Shown here: piece after piece, positions 16,168 to 25,384 of the stretch
Position numbering within the stretch: position 1 is the first letter of the stretch
How the letters are laid out: every line of letters begins with the position of its first letter
Assembly (NCBI GenBank): GCA_966211335.1
Contig: CBIHNF010000001.1
Location: 806,001 to 870,000 of the forward strand
Direction of reading: 5' to 3'
Origin: JAPWJZ01 sp966211335
GTDB taxonomy: Bacteria > Pseudomonadota > Alphaproteobacteria > Micavibrionales > UBA2020
Length of the DNA stretch: 64,000 nucleotides
The notes under the pieces: generated by a model
Database searches by the model: none
Seen by the model: the letters and a program-made list of their open reading frames with translations, nothing else
What the model was told of the DNA's origin: nothing
Program-made: the position numbers and the translations under genes

Positions 16168-19164
16168 GTGAGCGGATTGAAAGAAATCCCCACGGTCGTC
16201 ACTATTCCCGCAGGGCAAAGCTTTGCGGACAGCCTTGCGCGCGGGCTGCTGGAAAAAGCGGAAAAGTACCCGCTGGCATTAGCCGACAGCATTGTCCTGC
16301 TGCCCAGCCGCCGTGCCTGCAGAACCCTGCGCGAAGCCTTCCTGCGCTTGTCCAACGGCAAAGCGCTGCTATTGCCGCAGATGCACCCCATAGGGGATGT
16401 GGACGCCGATGAAGTGGCCCTGCTGCTGGCGGGCGAGGAAGATGCGGCGGGCGCGCTTGATATTCCGCCGTCCGTCTCCCCGCTCGGGCGGCAATTGCTG
16501 CTCGCCAAAACCATCATGCGCGCCAAAATGGCGCAGAGTTTTGATCAGGCGGTTGCCCTCGCGCTCGACCTTGGCCGCTTCCTCGATGAAGTGCAGACGG
16601 AAGGGCTCGACTTTGCCGATCTCGATAAACTGGTGCCGGAAGAATTCGCGCTGCACTGGCAGAAGACGCTGCAATTTTTAAAAATCCTCACCCAATTCTG
16701 GCCGGAAATTCTGGCGGAAGAAGGCGTCATAGATGTTGCCGCCCGCCGCAATCTTCTCATCCGCGCGCAGATGCGGGCGTGGGAACGGCACCCGCCGCAA
16801 GGCCCCGTCATCGCCGTCGGCTCCACCGGTGCATCGCCCGCCTTGCGTGATTTGCTGGCACTTGCGGGCCGCCTGCCGCAGGGCGTCATCGTCCTCCCCG
16901 GCCTCGACCGCGAGATGGATGAGGAAAGCTGGCAGAAAATTGGCGACGACCATCCGCAGCACAGCCTGAAGGCACTGCTGGAACACTTTGGCGTTTTGCG
17001 TTCCTCCGTCACCGACTGGGAATTGAAAAAGAAGCCAGCTATCAATTCTGGTCGCGTGCGCCTGCTATCGGAAGCGCTGCGCCCTGCCGAAACGACCGAG
17101 CAATGGCGCGCCTTAAAAACAGGCGATATTCCGCCGCAGGCGCTGGATAACCTGACCCGCATCGACTGCGACACGCCGCAGGAAGAAGCGGACGTCATCG
17201 CCCTCATCATGCGCGAAGCTTTGGAAGAACCCGGCAAAACGATTGCGCTGATTACCCCGGACCGCCGCCTGGGCCGCCGCGTCTCCCTCTCGCTCCGCCG
17301 TTGGGGCATTGATATCGACGATTCCGGCGGCCAGCCGTTGACCGAACTTTCCGTCGGCACCTGGATGATGCTGACCGCCGAAATGGCGGAAGAAAAGCTC
17401 GCGCCCGTGACACTGCTGTCCTTCTTCAAGCACCCGATGATGGCGGCGAATATGGCGCCGGAAGAACTGCGTGCGATTGTCTACCAGCTGGATGAACTTG
17501 CCTTGCGTGGCCCGCGCCCGTCATCGGGGTTTGATGGTCTCCGTGACAAGTTGCTCTCCCTGCCGGAAGAAAAGCCCTACCGCGCGCAGTTGCTCGGCTG
17601 GCTCGAAAAAATCGAAACGCAGATGCGGCCCTATGTCGACCTGATGGCGACGGATGCGCCGGTGCCGTTCAAAACCCTGCTGGAAAAGCATATCCGCACG
17701 GCGGAGAATTTAGCCGCGACATTGGAAATGCATGGGGCGCAGCGCCTCTGGCAGGCGGAAGCGGGTGAATCCGCCAGCAATTTCCTCTCGGAACTCTGGG
17801 CTTCCGCCCGCGATGTGCCGGATATGACGCCGTCGCATTACGTCTCTCTCATCGGCATGCTGATGAAGGCGGTCACGGTACGCATGAACTACGGCGCGCA
17901 CCCGCGCGTCAGCATCATGGGGCAGATTGAATCGCGGCTTTATGCCGCCGACATGGTCATTCTCGGCGGCCTCAATGAGGGCACATGGCCGGCCTTGCCG
18001 CCGCATGACCCCTGGATGTCGCGGCCGATGCGCAAGAAATTTGGCCTGCCTTCGCCGGAGCGGCTTGTCAGCATTGCCGCGCATGACTTCGTGCAGGCGG
18101 CGACCGCGCCGGAAGTCGTTATCACGCGCGCACGTAAAGTGGATGGTACACCCACCGTGCCCGCCCGCTGGCTGCTGCGCCTTGATACTGTTTTGCAGGC
18201 GCTCGGCATGGAAATGCCGGAGCGGGCAGGGCAGCAATACCGCCAGTGGCGGAAGGATATGGACACGCCGGCTGAAGTGAAGGCGATCGACCGCCCGCAT
18301 CCCGCGCCGCCGGTCGAGGCACGCCCGCGGAAACTTTCCGTCACCCAAATCGAAACCTGGATGCGCGATCCGTATCAAATTTATGCTCGCGAAGTGTTGA
18401 AGCTGCGCGCGCTCGATGATGTCGATGCCGAAGCCGGCGGGGCGGAGCGCGGCACATTTATCCATGCGGCGCTGGAACGGTTCATCAAGGCCTTCCCCGA
18501 GCAATTGCCGCCCGATGCCGTGCAGCAGCTGCTGCATTTCGGCCGCGAAGAAATCATCAAAATGCGCATCCCGCAGGAAGTGGAGGCGTTCTGGTGGCCG
18601 CGCTTTCAGCGCATCGCCGATGAATTTGTGCGGGAAGAAAACCAGTGGCGGCAGGAAGCCATGCCCTATCGCACAGAAGTTGCGGGCCGCTACCAGTTTG
18701 AAACCGCGACCGGTAAATTTTTGCTGACGGGCAAGGCAGACCGTATTGATAAGTGCAATGACGGCACCTATGCGATCATTGATTATAAATCAGGCTTCGT
18801 GCCAAAACCCGTCGATGTGCGTCAGGGCTTGTCCCCGCAATTACCCCTCGAAGCGCTGATGCTGGAACAAAATGCCTTTGACGGCATTTCCGGCAAAGTC
18901 TCCGACCTTGTCTACTGGCGCGTCACAGGCAGCGGTCAAAAACCGGTCGAGCGCAAGTCTTTCATCCAGAAAGACATCACCATGGAAGAGATGGTGCAGG
19001 CGGCGGGCGAGGGCCTCGTCTCCCTCATCGAAAAATTCGACGACGCCAAGACGCCCTATTTCAGCCAGCCGCGCGCCGAGGCGAAGCCGCAGTTTTCCGA
19101 CTACGACCACCTCGCCCGCGTCAAGGAATGGGGCATTGCCGGCGATGACGAGGAGGCGGCATGA
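16168..19164 (+). CDS. addB: Double-strand break repair protein AddB
   Basis: 998 residues, the size and character of alphaproteobacterial AddB. The N-terminal region is a degenerate helicase domain (SIVLLPSRRACRTLREAF). The centre carries NYGAHPRVSIMGQIESRL and MVILGGLNEGTWPALPP, and the C-terminal RecB-type nuclease has LTGKADRIDKC and YAIIDYKSG (PD-(D/E)XK). The cysteines that coordinate the iron-sulfur staple in Bacillus AddB are not seen near the C-terminus. With AddA it resects DNA ends to Chi-like sites for RecA loading. GTG start without a clear Shine-Dalgarno, six bases after the murU-like gene. The stop overlaps addA (ATGA). Confidence 0.9.
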   Translation: MSGLKEIPTVVTIPAGQSFADSLARGLLEKAEKYPLALADSIVLLPSRRACRTLREAFLRLSNGKALLLPQMHPIGDVDADEVALLLAGEEDAAGALDIPPSVSPLGRQLLLAKTIMRAKMAQSFDQAVALALDLGRFLDEVQTEGLDFADLDKLVPEEFALHWQKTLQFLKILTQFWPEILAEEGVIDVAARRNLLIRAQMRAWERHPPQGPVIAVGSTGASPALRDLLALAGRLPQGVIVLPGLDREMDEESWQKIGDDHPQHSLKALLEHFGVLRSSVTDWELKKKPAINSGRVRLLSEALRPAETTEQWRALKTGDIPPQALDNLTRIDCDTPQEEADVIALIMREALEEPGKTIALITPDRRLGRRVSLSLRRWGIDIDDSGGQPLTELSVGTWMMLTAEMAEEKLAPVTLLSFFKHPMMAANMAPEELRAIVYQLDELALRGPRPSSGFDGLRDKLLSLPEEKPYRAQLLGWLEKIETQMRPYVDLMATDAPVPFKTLLEKHIRTAENLAATLEMHGAQRLWQAEAGESASNFLSELWASARDVPDMTPSHYVSLIGMLMKAVTVRMNYGAHPRVSIMGQIESRLYAADMVILGGLNEGTWPALPPHDPWMSRPMRKKFGLPSPERLVSIAAHDFVQAATAPEVVITRARKVDGTPTVPARWLLRLDTVLQALGMEMPERAGQQYRQWRKDMDTPAEVKAIDRPHPAPPVEARPRKLSVTQIETWMRDPYQIYAREVLKLRALDDVDAEAGGAERGTFIHAALERFIKAFPEQLPPDAVQQLLHFGREEIIKMRIPQEVEAFWWPRFQRIADEFVREENQWRQEAMPYRTEVAGRYQFETATGKFLLTGKADRIDKCNDGTYAIIDYKSGFVPKPVDVRQGLSPQLPLEALMLEQNAFDGISGKVSDLVYWRVTGSGQKPVERKSFIQKDITMEEMVQAAGEGLVSLIEKFDDAKTPYFSQPRAEAKPQFSDYDHLARVKEWGIAGDDEEAA

Positions 19165-22100
19165 CGAATTTGAGCCGCCAGCAGATCGGGGAACAGGCAA
19201 GCGGCCGCCAGTCGGCCGCCGCAGACCCGCGCAAAAGCGTCTGGGTCGGTGCCTCGGCCGGCACCGGCAAAACCAAGGTTTTGATCGACCGCGTGTTGCG
19301 CCTGATGCTGCCGCGCAGCGGGGAAGATGCCGCCAGCGCAACGCGGCCCGATAAAATTTTATGCCTCACCTTCACCAAAACCGCCGCTGCGGAAATGTCC
19401 AACCGCATCTACAAAAAGCTCGGTGACTGGGCGGTGATGCCGGAAGACAAATTAAAGCTCGAACTGACCGCGCTGAACGGCGTGAAACCGACGGAAGACA
19501 GCATCCACGCCGCACGAAGGTTGTTTGCGCGCGTGCTGGATACGCCGGGCGGTCTTAAAATCATGACCATCCATTCCTTCTGCCAGTCGGTGCTGAAACG
19601 CTTCCCTATCGAAGCCGGCCTGCCGCCGCATTTTGAATTGATGGACGAGCAAAGCGCCATTGAATACCTCGAGCGCTGCCTGCATGAGATCATCGGCATC
19701 GCCAAGCGCGATCCGGATTCTGTGCTGGCACAGGCCTTCGGCCAGCTCGTGCTGCACCTTGACCCTGACTCCATGAAAGACCTTATGGCGAAGATCATGG
19801 GCAAGCGCAGCCAGCTCGCCCGGATTTTAAAGGCGCGCGGCGACAAGGAAGGGCAGGCAAAAAAAACCATCCTTGCGGTGTATCAGGCGCTGGGGCTCGA
19901 CCATCAAGAAACGGAAGAGCGTCTCCTCGCCGGTGCCGCGAAGCTGCACAAGGACGATGAAGCCAATTTACGCCGCGCGCTTGAAGCGCTGCTCGGCGGC
20001 GGCAAGACGGATAATGAAAAGGCCCAGCGCATGCAGCCCTGGCTGGAAAATCCGGCGCAGCGGCCGTCGCATTTCCACAGCTATTGCCGCGCCTATTTCA
20101 CGGGCGCAGGTGACATTTACGCCAAGTTCGGCACAAAGGACGTCGTTGCCGCCTACCCCGACATCACGGCCGTGATGATGCGCGAAGCGGAGCGGCTGGC
20201 GGCGGTGAAAGAATCCTTGAAAAGCCTGAAGCTTGCCAAGCTCAACGCCTCCCTGCTCACCGTCGCCGCCGAAATGGTCGGGCGTTACGAGCGGCACAAA
20301 CGGCAGACGGACCGGCTCGATTTTGATGACCTGATTTTGAAAACCTGCGACCTGCTCGCCGAAAAAGGCATGATCAACTGGGTGCTCTACAAGCTGGACG
20401 AAGGTATCGACCATATTTTGGTCGACGAGGCGCAGGATACCAGCCCGCACCAGTGGCGCGTCATCCAGTCCCTCGCGCTCGAATTTTTTGCGGGGCAGGG
20501 GTCGCGCGATGATGCGCAGCGCACGCTGTTCGTCGTCGGCGATGAAAAACAATCCATCTTCAGCTTTCAGGGCGCGGACCCGCGCAAGTTTACCGAGATG
20601 CAGGACTTCTTCGGCGCGCGCGTGACGGAGGTGCAGGAGGGCTGGGAAATTCTGCTGGAGCATTCCTTCCGCTCGACCGCCGCCGTGCTGGAGGTTGTCG
20701 ACAGTGTCTTTGCCGATGTGGAAGTGCGCCGCGGCGTCGTGGGGCATATCGAGCGGGAAGTGAACCACCTCGCCTACCGCGAAGGGCAGGCGGGCCTTGT
20801 GGAGCTTTGGCCGCTGGTGCAGACCACCACGCCGGAGCCGCCGGAAGCCTGGCATATGCCGGTCGAGATCGAGCCCGGCGAAAACGCGGCCAGCCGCCTT
20901 GCGCGTAAAATTGCCCAGACGATTCAGGGCTGGCGCGTCAATGGCGACATACTGCCGTCCAAAAACCGGCCGATCCGCGCCGGCGATGTGCTTATCCTTG
21001 TCCAGTCGCGCGGAGCAATTGTCGAATTGCTGATGCGCGCGCTGAAGAAGGAAGGCGTGCCGGTCGCGGGCATCGACCGCATGACGCTGACGGAAGAAAT
21101 CGCCATCATGGACCTGCTGGCGCTGGCGCAATTCGCTCTGCTGCCGCGGGATGATTTGACCCTCGCGACATTGTTAAAATCCCCCCTCATCGGCATTTCG
21201 GAAGACGAGCTGTTCACCTTAAGCTACAACCGCCCCTCATCGCTCTGGCAGTCGCTGCAGCAGCAGCGGCCGGATATTTCATCCTATCTTGCCGCTTGGG
21301 TGGCGCGCGCCGGTAAGGCAACCCCGTACGAATTTTTCGCAGCTGCGCTGAACATGCCCTGCCATGCCGATAAGATCAGCGGCCGCCGCGCGTTTTACAG
21401 CCGCCTCAGCGATGATATCCACGATGCGCTTGATGAATTCCTCAACGCCGCGCTGCATTACGAACAGTCGCATACGCCAAGCCTGCAAAAGTTTACCGCC
21501 TGGTTCATGCACGGCGAAGCGCAGATCAAGCGGGAGCAGGAGCAGCACAAAGTCGATCAGGTGCGCATCATGACGGTGCATGCCTCCAAAGGCCTGCAGG
21601 CGCCGATTGTGTTCCTGCCCGATACCGCCAAGAAACTGCATGACCACAACAAAGGCCGCATCCGCCTGCTGTGGCCGGAGAATACCGAGGCGGACGAAGA
21701 GGGTGAAATCAACGTTCCCCTCTGGTCGCCGCGCGAGGAGTTTGATGCCGCGCCCTATGCGGAAAAACGCGACGCCGCACGCGCGGGGCAGGAGGAAGAA
21801 TATCGCCGCCTTCTCTATGTGGCGCTCACGCGCGCGGAAGACAGGCTTTATATCTGCGGCTACCAGAACCGCAAAAGCCCGCCTGCCGATTGCTGGCATG
21901 CGCTGGTGACGAAAGGCTTCCCGCAAAATTCCACCCTTGGCGAATTTAAAATCGACGGCGAGGTGATGACGGATAAAGACGGCACTGTCTTCCAGATGCG
22001 CAGCTACGGCCATGCGCAGGAAGCGCTCCCTGAAAAATCGGAAGATAAAAAAGCCAAAGCCGATGCGCTGCGCCAGCCGCTGCCCGAATGGGCGCTGGAG

Positions 22101-22697
22101 CCGCCGATGGAAGAACCGCTGCCGCCGCAACCGCTTGCACCGTCGCGCCCCGGCGAAGATGAACCGGCCGCGAAAGGCCCGCTGGCCGATAATGCCGACT
22201 GGCGCTTCCGCCGCGGTATCGTCGTCCACCAGATCCTTGAAATCCTGCCGCGCCTGCCGAAAGCCGAATGGCAGCGCGCGCTCGATGTATATCTTGCCCG
22301 CCCCGCGCTGCAGATGCCGGAAGAGGTGCGTGCGCCGCTGGCAAAAGAAATCCTGGCTGTCCTCAACCACCCGCAGTTCGCGCCCATCTTCGGGCCGGAA
22401 AGCCGTGCCGAGACGCCGATTGTGGGCCTGGCTTCCGCCACCAAAGCCCTCTCCGGCCAGATGGACCGCATTCTGGTGACGGATCAGGAAGTGCTGATTG
22501 TCGATTACAAAACCAACCGCCCGCCGCCGACAAGGGCCGAGGATGTGGCGCCTATATATTTGAAGCAGATGGCCGCTTATCGCGCCGTTATCCATAATAT
22601 TTATCCCGATAAAACCATCCGCTGCGCCCTGCTGTGGACGGATGGCCCTAGCCTGATGCCGCTTTCCGAAAATCTCCTTGACCCCTTTGCGCCCTAG
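19161..22697 (+). CDS. addA: Double-strand break repair helicase-nuclease AddA
   Basis: 1178 residues. An SF1A (UvrD/RecB) helicase with Walker A GASAGTGKTKVLIDRVLRL, LCLTFTKTAAAEM, Walker B ILVDEAQDTSPHQWRV, GDEKQSIFSFQGA and MTVHASKGLQAPIVFLPD, ending in a PD-(D/E)XK nuclease (GQMDRILV, VLIVDYKTNRPPP). It is the motor and one of the two nucleases of AddAB. Length and domain order match the alphaproteobacterial family. The ATGA overlap with addB implies coupled translation and balanced subunits. Confidence 0.95.
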   Translation: MTNLSRQQIGEQASGRQSAAADPRKSVWVGASAGTGKTKVLIDRVLRLMLPRSGEDAASATRPDKILCLTFTKTAAAEMSNRIYKKLGDWAVMPEDKLKLELTALNGVKPTEDSIHAARRLFARVLDTPGGLKIMTIHSFCQSVLKRFPIEAGLPPHFELMDEQSAIEYLERCLHEIIGIAKRDPDSVLAQAFGQLVLHLDPDSMKDLMAKIMGKRSQLARILKARGDKEGQAKKTILAVYQALGLDHQETEERLLAGAAKLHKDDEANLRRALEALLGGGKTDNEKAQRMQPWLENPAQRPSHFHSYCRAYFTGAGDIYAKFGTKDVVAAYPDITAVMMREAERLAAVKESLKSLKLAKLNASLLTVAAEMVGRYERHKRQTDRLDFDDLILKTCDLLAEKGMINWVLYKLDEGIDHILVDEAQDTSPHQWRVIQSLALEFFAGQGSRDDAQRTLFVVGDEKQSIFSFQGADPRKFTEMQDFFGARVTEVQEGWEILLEHSFRSTAAVLEVVDSVFADVEVRRGVVGHIEREVNHLAYREGQAGLVELWPLVQTTTPEPPEAWHMPVEIEPGENAASRLARKIAQTIQGWRVNGDILPSKNRPIRAGDVLILVQSRGAIVELLMRALKKEGVPVAGIDRMTLTEEIAIMDLLALAQFALLPRDDLTLATLLKSPLIGISEDELFTLSYNRPSSLWQSLQQQRPDISSYLAAWVARAGKATPYEFFAAALNMPCHADKISGRRAFYSRLSDDIHDALDEFLNAALHYEQSHTPSLQKFTAWFMHGEAQIKREQEQHKVDQVRIMTVHASKGLQAPIVFLPDTAKKLHDHNKGRIRLLWPENTEADEEGEINVPLWSPREEFDAAPYAEKRDAARAGQEEEYRRLLYVALTRAEDRLYICGYQNRKSPPADCWHALVTKGFPQNSTLGEFKIDGEVMTDKDGTVFQMRSYGHAQEALPEKSEDKKAKADALRQPLPEWALEPPMEEPLPPQPLAPSRPGEDEPAAKGPLADNADWRFRRGIVVHQILEILPRLPKAEWQRALDVYLARPALQMPEEVRAPLAKEILAVLNHPQFAPIFGPESRAETPIVGLASATKALSGQMDRILVTDQEVLIVDYKTNRPPPTRAEDVAPIYLKQMAAYRAVIHNIYPDKTIRCALLWTDGPSLMPLSENLLDPFAP

Positions 22698-22747
22698 GTT
22701 AAGGTTAATGCCTATTTCAAAACGCCGCCCGGAAAGCCGCTAAAACC

Positions 22748-23137
22748 ATGTCGCAAGCGCCATCACCCCGCCTCCTGTTGAAAGGCCGCCTCGAAGCCTT
22801 CTCGGAGCAGGGGTCGGAAGGCACGCACTGGTCTTTTTATGAAGACGGCAAAACGGGTTACGCGGGTCTTCGCCCCCTCGAAAAAGGCGATGTGCTGCGC
22901 GTGTTCAACGACGCGGCGCGGACGGAAGAGATTTTGAAAGTCGTTATCGACTTCGAATACGACAGCCACAAAAAGCCGCTCAGGCTCGCGCCCCATATAA
23001 CGGCGCAATGGCTGGATAAAATAGGCACGGTTCACGGCGTGCAAAAAGGTGTGGATGCCGATGCGTGGGCGGATATGTTCGTGGCTGAAAAGCCGGCGAC
23101 GCTTGTCCCCCGCAACCCGGACAAATTCAAACCGTAA
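22748..23137 (+). CDS. Hypothetical protein
   Basis: 129 residues, soluble, no recognised family. It starts 50 bases after addA and ends just before a thioredoxin gene, so it probably shares the addBA-trx transcript. The composition is ordinary for the window, and the segment WSFYEDGKTGYAGLRPLEKG followed by LRVFNDAARTEEI suggests a small beta-rich domain. No signal peptide. Confidence 0.6.
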   Translation: MSQAPSPRLLLKGRLEAFSEQGSEGTHWSFYEDGKTGYAGLRPLEKGDVLRVFNDAARTEEILKVVIDFEYDSHKKPLRLAPHITAQWLDKIGTVHGVQKGVDADAWADMFVAEKPATLVPRNPDKFKP

Positions 23138-23167
23138 GGCAAAACGCCAGAAGGACAAGTGACCGCC

Positions 23168-23587
23168 ATGACCTCTTCTTTCATCACCCCCGTGAACGAG
23201 CAGAATTTTGAAGACGAAGTGCTTAAATCCGACAAGCTCGTGCTGATCGATTTTTATGCCGACTGGTGCGGCCCCTGCAAAGCCCTCGCCCCCACGCTCG
23301 AAAAATTCGCCGAAGACAACAAGGACAAAGTGAAGGTCGTCAAAATCAACGTCGACGAAAGCCCGAACCTTGCGGCTGCCTTCAATATCGAATCGATCCC
23401 GACGCTCGTCACCATGCACGGCAACCAGGCGATCTTCGGCATCCGCGGCAACCAGCCGCGCTCCACCCTCGACACGCTGCTGGCGCAGTCTTTACAAGTC
23501 GCCGCCGCGAACAATATTAACCCTGGTGCGAAGAACGACGGCACAACCCCGCCGCCGGCAACCCCGCCCAAAGGCCCTTCCGCTTAA
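23168..23587 (+). CDS. Thioredoxin-family protein with Pro-rich tail
   Basis: 139 residues from the ATG at 23168; the in-frame GTG at 23159 is only three bases from AAGGA and less likely. Canonical thioredoxin fold with LVLIDFYADWCGPCKALAP and the cis-Pro loop IESIPTLVTM. The active site WCGPC predicts a cytoplasmic disulfide reductase. A C-terminal extension of about 25 residues rich in Pro, Gly and Asn distinguishes it from its neighbour. It stands immediately before a standard thioredoxin gene and is probably a local duplicate. Confidence 0.85.
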   Translation: MTSSFITPVNEQNFEDEVLKSDKLVLIDFYADWCGPCKALAPTLEKFAEDNKDKVKVVKINVDESPNLAAAFNIESIPTLVTMHGNQAIFGIRGNQPRSTLDTLLAQSLQVAAANNINPGAKNDGTTPPPATPPKGPSA

Positions 23588-23611
23588 ATTTAACTCGAAC
23601 AGGAGAATATC

Positions 23612-23935
23612 ATGGGTGCTCAACAGGTTAACGACAAGGATTTCGAAGCCGAAGTCCTCAAATCCGATGTGCCTGTCCTCGTCGACTTCTGGGCGGAATG
23701 GTGCGGCCCCTGCCGCGCCCTCGGCCCCTCGATCGATGCGCTGGCGTCTGAAAAAGGCCAGCAAATCAAGGTCGTGAAGGTGAATATTGACGATAGCCCC
23801 AACGCCCCCTCCAAATACGGCGTGCGCTCCATCCCGACGCTGCTCATCTTCAAGGGCGGCCAGGTGGTGGCGCAGACCGTCGGCTCCATGGGCAAGACCG
23901 ACCTGTTCAAATGGGTCGATACGTCGATTGCTTAA
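23612..23935 (+). CDS. trxA: Thioredoxin
   Basis: 107 residues, the standard thioredoxin length, with VLVDFWAEWCGPCRALGPS and YGVRSIPTLLIFKGGQ (cis-Pro76-type loop). It reduces cytoplasmic disulfides using thioredoxin reductase. A good Shine-Dalgarno (ACAGGAGA) lies eight bases upstream. Thioredoxin downstream of addA is a known alphaproteobacterial arrangement. A terminator follows. Confidence 0.93.
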   Translation: MGAQQVNDKDFEAEVLKSDVPVLVDFWAEWCGPCRALGPSIDALASEKGQQIKVVKVNIDDSPNAPSKYGVRSIPTLLIFKGGQVVAQTVGSMGKTDLFKWVDTSIA

Positions 23936-23956
23936 AAGCTGAATAGCCAATGAATA

Positions 23957-23991
23957 CAGCGCCCTGCCCCAAAGCAGGGCGCTTTTCATTT
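23957..23991 (+). terminator. Intrinsic terminator after trxA
   Basis: GCGCCCTGC pairs perfectly with GCAGGGCGC across a six-base loop, followed by TTTTCATTT. It marks the end of the tsaE-murU-addBA-trx transcription block. Confidence 0.85.
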
Positions 23992-24039
23992 GACGGGGGC
24001 GCGCCGGAGCCTGAGAATTGAAGAAGGAAGGAATGACCG

Positions 24040-24531
24040 ATGTTTTCCAAGTTTCTGCACCCGCTGCTGCTGGCCGGTTTTGCGCTGTTCATGATGGCAA
24101 CGCCCGCGCTCGCCGTTCTCGGCGGCCCCGGCAGCACCATTCCGCACCTGACGCAAGGCGACTTCCTGAACAAAGTCGGCACGGCTGATACGCCCGTGCT
24201 CATCCAGTTCGACGCCACCTGGTGCGCCTTCTGCCACAAGATGCAGCCCTTCCTCGATGATCTGCGCGAAAAGCGCAAAGGCCAGCTGACGGTCTACAAG
24301 GTTGATGCCGATGACGAGGTGGAGCTGGCGCGGCAATACCAGGTCGTCACGCTGCCGACGCTGATTTTATTTTATCGCGGCAACATCGTCTCCCGCAACG
24401 AAGGCTCCATGACCGGCGAACACCTCGATCAATGGGTGCAGGACGCCGAAGACCGCATCAAAGCCGAACCCCGCAAATACGGCATCCCCAAGGTGCAAGA
24501 ACCCGCACCGTTTTATACGCGCGGGCTTTAA
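24040..24531 (+). CDS. Exported thioredoxin-like protein (WCAFC active site)
   Basis: 163 residues. The N-terminal signal peptide HPLLLAGFALFMMATPALA predicts export to the periplasm. The thioredoxin fold follows, with LIQFDATWCAFCHKMQPF and the cis-Pro loop VVTLPTLILFY. The WCAFC site differs from the cytoplasmic WCGPC and suggests a periplasmic reductase or thiol carrier, for example for cytochrome maturation or c-type biogenesis; no such partner gene lies nearby. It lies after the trxA terminator, so it is a separate unit. Confidence 0.8.
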   Translation: MFSKFLHPLLLAGFALFMMATPALAVLGGPGSTIPHLTQGDFLNKVGTADTPVLIQFDATWCAFCHKMQPFLDDLREKRKGQLTVYKVDADDEVELARQYQVVTLPTLILFYRGNIVSRNEGSMTGEHLDQWVQDAEDRIKAEPRKYGIPKVQEPAPFYTRGL

Positions 24532-24604
24532 GGCTATTTTCTAACTCTTTGCGGGGAATAATTTTGCTGTTCTTGTGTCGGCTGAATTCCTTATAGGTAT
24601 ATCA

Positions 24605-25324
24605 ATGAAATTACTAACGATCGTTTTTGGTTTTTTAATCTTGTCGACATCGGCCTTTGCCGATCAATTACAAGAAGGTAAGGCTGCGTACCTCCGCAAA
24701 GATTACGCGGAGGCCATAAAACAATGGCTGCCGCTGGCAGAGCAAGGCAATGCCGACGCTGAGCTTAATATGGGTACGCTTTACGGCTATGGTTTAGGCG
24801 TAAAGCAAGATTATATTACCTCCCTTAAGTGGTTTCAAAAGGCCGCCGATCAGAATGTGGCACGTGGCCAATACGCCGTGTGTGGTGCCTATTATTTGGG
24901 TCACGGGGTGACACAGGATTTTGATAAAGCTATTGTTTGGTGTACTAAAGCTGCTGAACAGAAATTCGCTGAGGCTCAATTAATTCTGAGCAGCGTGTAC
25001 TTTAATGGTAAGGGTGTAAAAAGGAATTGGGCAGAAGGTCTAAAATGGCTGCAGTTGGCGGCTGACCAAGGAAATGCGCCTGCACAGTGGTCACTCGGTT
25101 ATCTTTATCAAAAAGGCTATGCCGTTAAGCAAAGCGATAGCGAGGCATATTTTTGGTTTATGCTGTCGCTGCGCTCATCTGTTAGCCATTTGACGGAAGA
25201 ACAGAAAGCTGAAATAGAAAAACGTTTGGAAACATGGAAGGCTAAGCCTAGTTCTCTTACCATTGAATGGGAAGATAAGAAGATTATTCCTCCACCAGAA
25301 AGTCAAATTCCAGTATCTAAGTAA
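24605..25324 (+). CDS. Exported Sel1-repeat (TPR-like) protein
   Basis: 239 residues from the ATG at 24605, which gives a clean signal peptide (KLLTIVFGFLILSTSAFA). About four Sel1 repeats follow, for example AELNMGTLYGYGLGVKQDY, ARGQYAVCGAYYLGHGV, AQLILSSVYFNGKGVKRNW and AQWSLGYLYQKGYAVKQ. Sel1 repeats bind proteins, often in the periplasm. Base composition is clearly AT-richer than the rest of the window: TTA, AAA, AAT and TAT codons are common where neighbours use GC-ending synonyms. This suggests recent acquisition. It is flanked by a short AT-rich leader and a strong terminator. Confidence 0.85.
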   Translation: MKLLTIVFGFLILSTSAFADQLQEGKAAYLRKDYAEAIKQWLPLAEQGNADAELNMGTLYGYGLGVKQDYITSLKWFQKAADQNVARGQYAVCGAYYLGHGVTQDFDKAIVWCTKAAEQKFAEAQLILSSVYFNGKGVKRNWAEGLKWLQLAADQGNAPAQWSLGYLYQKGYAVKQSDSEAYFWFMLSLRSSVSHLTEEQKAEIEKRLETWKAKPSSLTIEWEDKKIIPPPESQIPVSK

Positions 25325-25335
25325 ATTTGTGCTAC

Positions 25336-25374
25336 ATAAAAAAAGCCCCGGGAGTTTTCCGGGGCTTTTTTTAT
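25336..25374. terminator. Bidirectional intrinsic terminator between Sel1 gene and infC
   Basis: AGCCCCGG pairs with CCGGGGCT across a seven-base loop, with an A run before and a T run after. It serves the convergent Sel1 gene (plus) and infC (minus). Confidence 0.92.
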
Positions 25375-25384
25375 TCTTGTCAGC

